DNA from: Acidobacteriota bacterium
Lineage (GTDB): Bacteria > Acidobacteriota > Blastocatellia > Pyrinomonadales > Pyrinomonadaceae
Direction of reading: 5' to 3'
Assembly: GCA_025463125.1 (NCBI GenBank)
Contig: JAOAPX010000041.1
Location: 20,386 to 84,385, forward strand
Length of the DNA stretch: 64,000 nt
Shown: in pieces, positions 58,307-64,000 of the stretch
Layout: the number at the start of each line of letters is the position of its first letter
Numbering within the stretch: position 1 is the first letter of the stretch
Made by a program: the position numbers and the translations under genes
The notes under the pieces: model-generated
Told to the model about the DNA's origin: nothing
Seen by the model: only the letters and a program-made list of their open reading frames with translations
The model's database searches: none

Positions 58307-59788
58307 TTATATCTCGATATGTCCGATCCAACCCGGATACGGACGATAATCGAAAAATTTGTCGGTTTTATCTTCAAGACATTTATTAATCTTTTCATCC
58401 GAAGATAAAACCTTTACGTCAGACAGTTTTTTTAAACCGTAATTCCAATTTGTTTCTTCCAGCAAATGCGAGAAAGTTTTAATTTTTAACGGGTCAAAGC
58501 CCATTAAACGAGCTCCGACAATATCCGCCGCCAGAAAGCTTTCGCTTGCTATTAAAACGCCTGAATAATTAGGATCCGGATCCAGAGGACCTTTATTATC
58601 GCCGCCTGTAATCCCGTCAATAATCGAGAACAAACGTCTCTGCGGTTTTTTATGCAGATGTCCTTCTTTATCGGCAAATAATATTAATTTTAACAGATCG
58701 ACTCCCATTCGCCACGCCGAATCGTTTCCATACCAGTTTCCGACGTCAAGAAGCCGCTTTTCTTTTTCAACCTTTATGCCTAAAGGCTTTATAAACTTGC
58801 CGTGAAGCCAGTAAATCGATCTATGGATATATTCAAGCGGCACGCTCTGCTTAGCCAAAAAGGTATCATACATCCAGCGCTCGGTTTTTATAAGACGCTC
58901 TTCCATCGGCGTAAAATGATTCGGCGGATACTGATCGCCGCCCTCGCTTTTATTGCCTAAGCTGTAATGAACAATCAGGTTTTTGTTGGTATTGATGCCG
59001 ACCAAGCCCTTGATATTCATCGTTACGCCGACCTTTTTATGAGTTTTCAATTTCGGAACCGAAATAACCGCGTCGGCTTTCATAATCGTTCCGGCTAATT
59101 CATATACCTGTTTTTCGCCCGTATGATTATCGATTAATTCCTGGCGATGATAAACCGCGCCGTAAAGCCTTTTTGGATCATTAATATCTTTTACCGCGCT
59201 CTCGTTTCCGAGATTTGCGCTGACAGCCCCTTCGGGATCACCGTCCAAAGGAATTCGCATTGAAGGAAAATGTTTTCCGCGCGACCAATATTTTCTTAAA
59301 TCTAAAATTTGCAAAGAGTTTTCTCTTTGCAAATTAAAAAAGCGTTCAACTTCATCAAGTTTTGTCAGCTCTAAAAGTTCCTGCCAGTTGCAATCGTATT
59401 GCGGCGCGTCGGAAATTATAATATTTCCCTTTCCTTTAAGCGCGATCCACACGTAATCGGCAATCGCGCGCAAAACCGACGGGTGCGTGATGATCGAAAA
59501 CGGGTCTTTTTTTTCAAAATGCCGGCTTCTGACAAAGTTTGGTTTTAAAACAACCGTCATTCCGGGCTCGATTAAAAAACCGAGCGGATTCCATTCCGCT
59601 TTTCCAAAATTTTCCAGGTCTAAACCCAATTCAAAAAAAAGTTGTCTCAGGCACGAATAGACGTAATTCGGCGAAGACGAAATATTTTCGCCGAAAGGAT
59701 ATTCGGGAAATTTTTCGGAAGGATGATACGGCGCGTTTTTCGGATATTCCGCAATTTTCGCCCTCGATACTCCAACATTAACGCTCAT
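58307..59788 (-). CDS. DUF362 domain-containing protein
   Basis: 493 residues. VLKPNFVRSRH, IIISDAPQYDCNW, ADAVISVPKLKTHKKVGVTMNIKGLVGI and the C-terminal LIASESFLAADIVGARLMGFDP are characteristic DUF362 motifs. No ferredoxin cluster is attached. Members occur in polysaccharide loci beside CapK-like enzymes, as here: its ATG overlaps the stop of the CapK/PaaK-like gene. Biochemical role unknown. Confidence 0.9.
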   Translation of the reverse strand: MSVNVGVSRAKIAEYPKNAPYHPSEKFPEYPFGENISSSPNYVYSCLRQLFFELGLDLENFGKAEWNPLGFLIEPGMTVVLKPNFVRSRHFEKKDPFSIITHPSVLRAIADYVWIALKGKGNIIISDAPQYDCNWQELLELTKLDEVERFFNLQRENSLQILDLRKYWSRGKHFPSMRIPLDGDPEGAVSANLGNESAVKDINDPKRLYGAVYHRQELIDNHTGEKQVYELAGTIMKADAVISVPKLKTHKKVGVTMNIKGLVGINTNKNLIVHYSLGNKSEGGDQYPPNHFTPMEERLIKTERWMYDTFLAKQSVPLEYIHRSIYWLHGKFIKPLGIKVEKEKRLLDVGNWYGNDSAWRMGVDLLKLILFADKEGHLHKKPQRRLFSIIDGITGGDNKGPLDPDPNYSGVLIASESFLAADIVGARLMGFDPLKIKTFSHLLEETNWNYGLKKLSDVKVLSSDEKINKCLEDKTDKFFDYRPYPGWIGHIEI

Positions 59789-61134
59789 AAACTCAAAGTC
59801 CTCTTCATTGCCGGATGGTCAAACTTCAAATCAAGCTCCTGAATTAGAACCCTGTGTTTTCCGCGCTTTGTCAGAGGAATCTCTTCAACCGATTCTAAAA
59901 CCAATTCTATATCCTCACCGAGTTTGCCGAGTATATTTCGTTTTACTTTCTTTAGAATTTCTTCATTACAACCCGGCTTTTCGATAAATCTGAATATAAC
60001 TTTTCCGATTTCGCGTTGATGAAACTGAAATTGCCTTAGATGGTCATATGTATCATTATGCATATTAAGCATTGTGGTTGAAATCAAACGTCCCTTTTTT
60101 GACACTATTAATTCCTGGGAACGACCTTCGACGCGTTCCCAAATTTGGTGTTGTCTGTTGCATTTCTCACAAAACAGGCTTTTAAAGACCGCCAAATCTC
60201 TGGTTCGATAACGAATAAACGGGGTCGCGTGCATTATAAAAGAAGTCGCGACGATTTCGCCCGTCGCGCCCGGTTCAGTTACCGGATTATCACTTTTATC
60301 CAGCAACTCCACATAACCGTACTGCGGCAAAACGTGATAATCATCCGTATATTCACAGTAACCGGCAATGGCTGCCATTTCGTAATGCCCGTAATGAGTG
60401 AATATTGTCGTACCGGTTCCGAAAACTTCCTGAAAAAGCTGTTTCTGAAAATCGTAAAGCTGCTCGGAGGCACAAAGAATTCCTTTTATTTTCGGAAAAG
60501 GCTTTCCCGAATCTTTTAGGTAACGGGCGAAAATGTATCCCGACGAAGGATAACAACGAACCCAGTCCGGTTTGTAATCCATTGCTTTCCGGCGATATAT
60601 CTCCATTTTGTCGGTGCCGAATTCATATGTCGAACAGCGCAATTCATTAAATTCCGGTAGAAATTCGGTGCCGTCCGGCGTGTCAATCTGTAATCCGCGA
60701 AATACAATTTGCCGGTCACCTTCCTTCCAGCCGACACGATGATATTGATGCGCTTTTGAAGCTAATTCTTTAGCGAAAGACACCGGATCACGGTACATTC
60801 CCATAGGAATTCCTGTGCTGCCGCCTGTTGTTACATAAAAACGATTCGGAAAATCCGTTGAAAACTCATCCAGATTATCCCGAATCATTTCCTTTGTCAG
60901 AAAAGGAATTTTTTTGTAGTCGCTCAGAGTTTTGATATCGTCAGGCTTTATTCCTGCTTTATCGAATATCCTTTTGTAGCCGCTTGTATTTTTATAAGCA
61001 AATTCAACGACGCGCTTGATTTCGCTTAATTCAAATTCCCTTATGCGACGAACGTCCCAGGCATCGGTTTCGCTTAAAAATTGTTTCCAGGAAACATAAT
61101 CCTTGTTGGTTAAATCTTTGTGGATAACAGACAT
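59785..61134 (-). CDS. CapK/PaaK-like adenylate-forming enzyme
   Basis: 449 residues related to phenylacetate-CoA ligase and CapK. ATP-binding loop TTGGSTGIPMG, YPSSGYIFARYL, THYGHYEMAAIAGYCEY and the C-terminal hinge RYRTRDLAVF. It contains a CEKCNR pair. Such proteins in capsule loci are thought to activate or transfer acyl or amino-acid groups; the true substrate is unknown. Coupled to the DUF362 gene by overlap. Confidence 0.9.
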   Translation of the reverse strand: MSVIHKDLTNKDYVSWKQFLSETDAWDVRRIREFELSEIKRVVEFAYKNTSGYKRIFDKAGIKPDDIKTLSDYKKIPFLTKEMIRDNLDEFSTDFPNRFYVTTGGSTGIPMGMYRDPVSFAKELASKAHQYHRVGWKEGDRQIVFRGLQIDTPDGTEFLPEFNELRCSTYEFGTDKMEIYRRKAMDYKPDWVRCYPSSGYIFARYLKDSGKPFPKIKGILCASEQLYDFQKQLFQEVFGTGTTIFTHYGHYEMAAIAGYCEYTDDYHVLPQYGYVELLDKSDNPVTEPGATGEIVATSFIMHATPFIRYRTRDLAVFKSLFCEKCNRQHQIWERVEGRSQELIVSKKGRLISTTMLNMHNDTYDHLRQFQFHQREIGKVIFRFIEKPGCNEEILKKVKRNILGKLGEDIELVLESVEEIPLTKRGKHRVLIQELDLKFDHPAMKRTLSL

Positions 61135-61136
61135 TA

Positions 61137-62147
61137 TTAAACCGCTTGGAAGTTTGTCTTTTTCTGGATTTGATTTTCGGCATTCAGGCGCACCTGTTCT
61201 TCAATCCAGGCGTAGGTATCTTTTAAGCCGTCTTCCAGGGAAATACGCGGTTCCCAGCCGAGAACCTCTCTAAGCTTCGTGTTGTCGGAATTTCTTCCCC
61301 TCACGCCTTGCGGACCGTCGATGTGTTTTTTGTTTAAAGTTATGCCGGCAATATCGGCGATAATGTCGGCAAGCTGGTTGATCGTGACCATTCTGTCCTG
61401 ACCGAGGTTTAAAGGTTCGTGAAAATCCGAACGCATCAGGCGATAAATGCCTTCGACGCAATCGTCTATGTAGCAAAAAGAACGCGTCTGCTCGCCGTCG
61501 CCCCAGATTTCGATTTCATTTTTGCCTGACAATTTCGCTTCGGCGATTTTGCGGCACATCGCTGCCGGAGCTTTTTCGCGTCCGCCTTCCCATGTTCCCT
61601 TTTCGCCGAAAATATTATGAAAACGCACGGTTCGGGTTTCAATTCCGTAATCGTTTCGATAATGCATACAAAGAATTTCCGAGACGAGCTTTTCCCAGCC
61701 GTATGCGTCCTGCGGCTGCGCCGGGTACGCGTCTTCTTCTCTGAGCGGTTTTACATTCGCGTCTTCCTGCAAATGTTCCGGATAAATACAGGCGGAACTT
61801 GTATAAAGATAACGTTTTATCCCGTTGGTCTTCGCCGCTTCGAGCGTGTGCAGATTGATTAATGAATTGTTGTAAAGAATTTGCGCGTGATGCGCCGAGA
61901 TAAAACCCATTCCGCCCATATCCGCCGCGAGCGCGTAAACTTCTTCGACGCCGCGCGTCGCCTGCAAACAGCTGTCCCAGCGCCTTAAATCTAAAATTTC
62001 GAATTCGTCCGCATCGGTTTCCGAAAATTCCGGGTACTTTAAATCAACCCCGCGAACCCAAAAACCTTTTTCTTTCAAATACGTAACCAGGTGGCTTCCG
62101 ATAAAACCGCCCGCACCCGTAACCAAAACCCTTGTTTGTTTATCCAT
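61137..62147 (-). CDS. GDP-mannose 3,5-epimerase-like SDR
   Basis: 336 residues. GAGGFIGSHL NAD motif, LAADMGGMGFISAHHAQILYNN, SSACIYPE (catalytic Cys), PAQPQDAYGWEKL (YxxxK), RFHNIFGEKGTWEGGREKAPAAMCRK and GPQGVRGRNSDNTKLREVLGW closely match plant GME blocks. It would convert GDP-D-mannose to GDP-L-galactose (or L-gulose) for the polysaccharide. The GDP-mannose source is not in the window. Confidence 0.9.
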   Translation of the reverse strand: MDKQTRVLVTGAGGFIGSHLVTYLKEKGFWVRGVDLKYPEFSETDADEFEILDLRRWDSCLQATRGVEEVYALAADMGGMGFISAHHAQILYNNSLINLHTLEAAKTNGIKRYLYTSSACIYPEHLQEDANVKPLREEDAYPAQPQDAYGWEKLVSEILCMHYRNDYGIETRTVRFHNIFGEKGTWEGGREKAPAAMCRKIAEAKLSGKNEIEIWGDGEQTRSFCYIDDCVEGIYRLMRSDFHEPLNLGQDRMVTINQLADIIADIAGITLNKKHIDGPQGVRGRNSDNTKLREVLGWEPRISLEDGLKDTYAWIEEQVRLNAENQIQKKTNFQAV

Positions 62148-62231
62148 ATAAAATTATTAAATTTAGTCGTAGAAAGTTTTTCTTGATTTTCTTCAATCCC
62201 TGAACACTCTTTTCGAGTATTAGCCGTAAGC

Positions 62232-64000
62232 TTATTCGTCATCGTAATTACCTTGCTGGTAATAGCTCTGGTAATAGTAATAATTATCATGCGACTTGAG
62301 ATTTACGTTGTTTAATACAACGCCGAATATTTTCGCGCCGACGTCCTGCAAAAGCTGGCGCGAGCGGCGGATAACCTGGCGCGAGCTTTTTCCCGCGTGA
62401 ACGACGAGAATTACGCCGTCAACCATCGAAGCGATCAAAACGCCGTCTGTAAACGAAGCGATCGGCGGCGAATCGACTACGACGTGCGTAAAATTCCCCT
62501 GCATCGTTTTCAGAAAATGCGCCATTTGTTCCGAACCGATCAATTCAGCCGGATTCGGCGGAACAGGTCCGGACGGCAGCAAATGCAGTTTGGAAAGCTC
62601 GTCGTATTGAATGATGCCGAGCATTTCGCTTTCTGTCGATTCGCTTGAAAGAATCGTGCTTAAACCGGCGCCGTTGCTGATATTAAATACCGAATGGAGC
62701 CGCGGTCTGCGCATATCTGCGTCGATAATCAGAACTTTCGCGCCCGTTTGCGCGAGGCTTATTGCCGTGTTGGTCGCCGTCGTGGTTTTTCCTTCCGCCG
62801 GAAGGCTCGATGTAATCAAAAGCGATTTCGGCGCGTGTCCGGCGGTTGAAAGCAAAATCGATGTGCGCAGCTGGCGGTAAGCTTCGGCTAAAGCGGAACG
62901 CGAATCCGAATGAATCAAAAGCTCTGAAGTGCCGTTGTCATCCGGCGCTTCTTTCCCGCCGACAAGCAGAAGCCTTCGTTTCGGCATCGATTCGATCATC
63001 GGAATTGCCGCCAGCGCAGGCAGCTGCAGATAATTTTCGATTTCTTCCGTGGTCCGAATCGTATCGTCCAGATACTCTAAAAAGAGCGCCAGTCCCATAC
63101 CGAACAAAGTGGAAAGAAACAGCGCCGCGAGAACCGTCATTAAACGTCTCGGCGCGACCGGAACGTCGGGCGGAATCGCGATTTCCGCAACTGAAATATT
63201 ATTATCGGTTCCCTGCGCGACGACATCATTCGTGCTTTGCTGCTTGGTCAGATTGTCTAAAAACCCGCGTTTTGTTTCTATATCCTGTTCTAAAAGTTTA
63301 ATAATAACGCCGGATTGTCCCTGTCCCTGCGCCTGGTTGTACTGCTGGTCGTAAGATTCCCGAATTTTATCTTCTTTTTGTTTCGCCTGAAGATAGCGCG
63401 TGCGAAGATTTTCCAGCAAAGTTCCGGCTGAACGCTTTCTGTATTCAGCTAAATCTTCTTTATTTTTCCTCTGCGCTTCGGCGATGGATTTTTCGAGGCT
63501 GCCGATTTGAGCCGTAACTTCCTGAACTTCGTATGCCGAATCCTGATATTCCTGTTGAAGTTTTGCGCGCGCCGCGCTCAGGTCGGCAATTTTCTTCTGA
63601 GTTTCATTGACCAGAGTGCGAATATTGTTTTCCTGCTCGGTCAGATATCTTTGCAATTGTTCTTCGACCAGCGCATTAAGTTTTTCCGGCGATTTGCTGA
63701 CGGAATCATACTGCGCCTGTGCATTTTTTCTTTGATTTTCGGCTTCGAGCAAATCTTTATTCAAGCCCGCGAGACGATTAATGACGATCGTCTGCTCGCT
63801 GTCCAAACTGATAATCTCGGCTTCTTCTTTAAGCTTTACGAGTTTCAGCTCGCTGTTTTTTATTTCCGATTGTAGGTTGGCGATTCTTTCATCGAGAAAA
63901 TCGCTGGTCTTTCGGTTTGTTCCGGTTCGTTTTTCCTGATTTGATTTGCTGAAGGTTTCGATAATCCCGTTTACGATAAAAGCCGCGAGCTCCGGGTCCG
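62232..64000 (-). CDS. Wzc/ExoP-like polysaccharide co-polymerase and tyrosine autokinase (N-terminus cut)
   Basis: Open frame continues to the right edge, at least 588 residues. It has a long coiled coil (QSEIKNSELKLVKLKEEAE and onward), a transmembrane helix (LMTVLAALFLSTLFGMGLALF), and a BY-kinase domain: Walker A LPAEGKTTTATN, Walker A-prime VLIIDADMRRPRL, Walker B VVVDSPPIASF. The C-terminal tyrosine cluster (DNYYYYQSYYQQGNY) is the autophosphorylation site. It controls chain length in a Wzy-dependent pathway. First visible gene of the locus as transcribed. Confidence 0.93.
   Translation of the reverse strand, partial: DPELAAFIVNGIIETFSKSNQEKRTGTNRKTSDFLDERIANLQSEIKNSELKLVKLKEEAEIISLDSEQTIVINRLAGLNKDLLEAENQRKNAQAQYDSVSKSPEKLNALVEEQLQRYLTEQENNIRTLVNETQKKIADLSAARAKLQQEYQDSAYEVQEVTAQIGSLEKSIAEAQRKNKEDLAEYRKRSAGTLLENLRTRYLQAKQKEDKIRESYDQQYNQAQGQGQSGVIIKLLEQDIETKRGFLDNLTKQQSTNDVVAQGTDNNISVAEIAIPPDVPVAPRRLMTVLAALFLSTLFGMGLALFLEYLDDTIRTTEEIENYLQLPALAAIPMIESMPKRRLLLVGGKEAPDDNGTSELLIHSDSRSALAEAYRQLRTSILLSTAGHAPKSLLITSSLPAEGKTTTATNTAISLAQTGAKVLIIDADMRRPRLHSVFNISNGAGLSTILSSESTESEMLGIIQYDELSKLHLLPSGPVPPNPAELIGSEQMAHFLKTMQGNFTHVVVDSPPIASFTDGVLIASMVDGVILVVHAGKSSRQVIRRSRQLLQDVGAKIFGVVLNNVNLKSHDNYYYYQSYYQQGNYDDE

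Overview
The window comes from a diderm (Gram-negative-type) bacterium of moderate G+C content. It carries an LptF/LptG-type lipopolysaccharide permease, ADP-heptose genes and a Wzx/Wzy/Wzc polysaccharide cluster beside ordinary housekeeping genes. A Ser/Thr kinase flanked by two DUF3662-FHA proteins and a penicillin-binding protein, a PqqD/HprK-like/nucleotidyltransferase trio and a DUF1343 protein all suggest Acidobacteriota, perhaps class Blastocatellia. That placement is inference; no rRNA or other marker in the window fixes it.

Layout. 1-5.4 kb: cell-wall and signalling cluster (penicillin-binding protein and FHA protein on the minus strand; Ser/Thr kinase and a second FHA protein divergent on plus). 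5.5-6.7 kb: rarA. 6.7-10.8 kb: minus-strand group led by a MarR regulator, with a NodI/NodJ-like ABC-2 exporter whose two genes are separated by a universal stress protein, an alpha/beta hydrolase and a DUF402 protein. 11-15.7 kb: transaldolase, an FAH-family enzyme, a fibronectin-III lipoprotein and hslUV. 16-21 kb (plus): NamZ-like DUF1343 protein, two small membrane proteins, recO and a fused LptF-LptG permease. 21-27.5 kb (minus): ahcY, metK, parB, parA, bifunctional nuclease, miaB. 27.5-32 kb (plus): dnaE, accA. 32-36 kb: ssb, a PQQ-type beta-propeller protein, DUF465, rimI, tsaB.

36-38.2 kb: a three-gene unit of an HprK-like kinase, a PqqD-domain protein with an internal twin-arginine/hydrophobic segment and a ten-cysteine tail, and an NTP_transf_5 nucleotidyltransferase. 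This is the best candidate for an under-described system in the window. 38.2-64 kb: a long minus-strand polysaccharide locus read from right to left: Wzc-type tyrosine kinase, GDP-mannose 3,5-epimerase-like enzyme, CapK/PaaK-like ligase, DUF362 protein, nucleotide-sugar dehydrogenase, glycosyltransferases, Wzx flippase, methyltransferases, Wzy-like polymerase, ADP-heptose enzymes (including an RfaE2-GmhA fusion), a UDP-6-deoxy-L-HexNAc (L-QuiNAc/L-FucNAc type) pathway, more glycosyltransferases and a WbpL/WecA-like initiating transferase.

Two genes in this locus, the Wzx flippase and a methyltransferase, are each broken by one in-frame TGA. The window is also rich in short tandem duplications (period 12-18 bp), both in frame and between genes, with an eight-copy 13-bp array just before the WbpL-like gene. 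I saw no tRNA, rRNA, CRISPR array, insertion sequence or canonical parS site.
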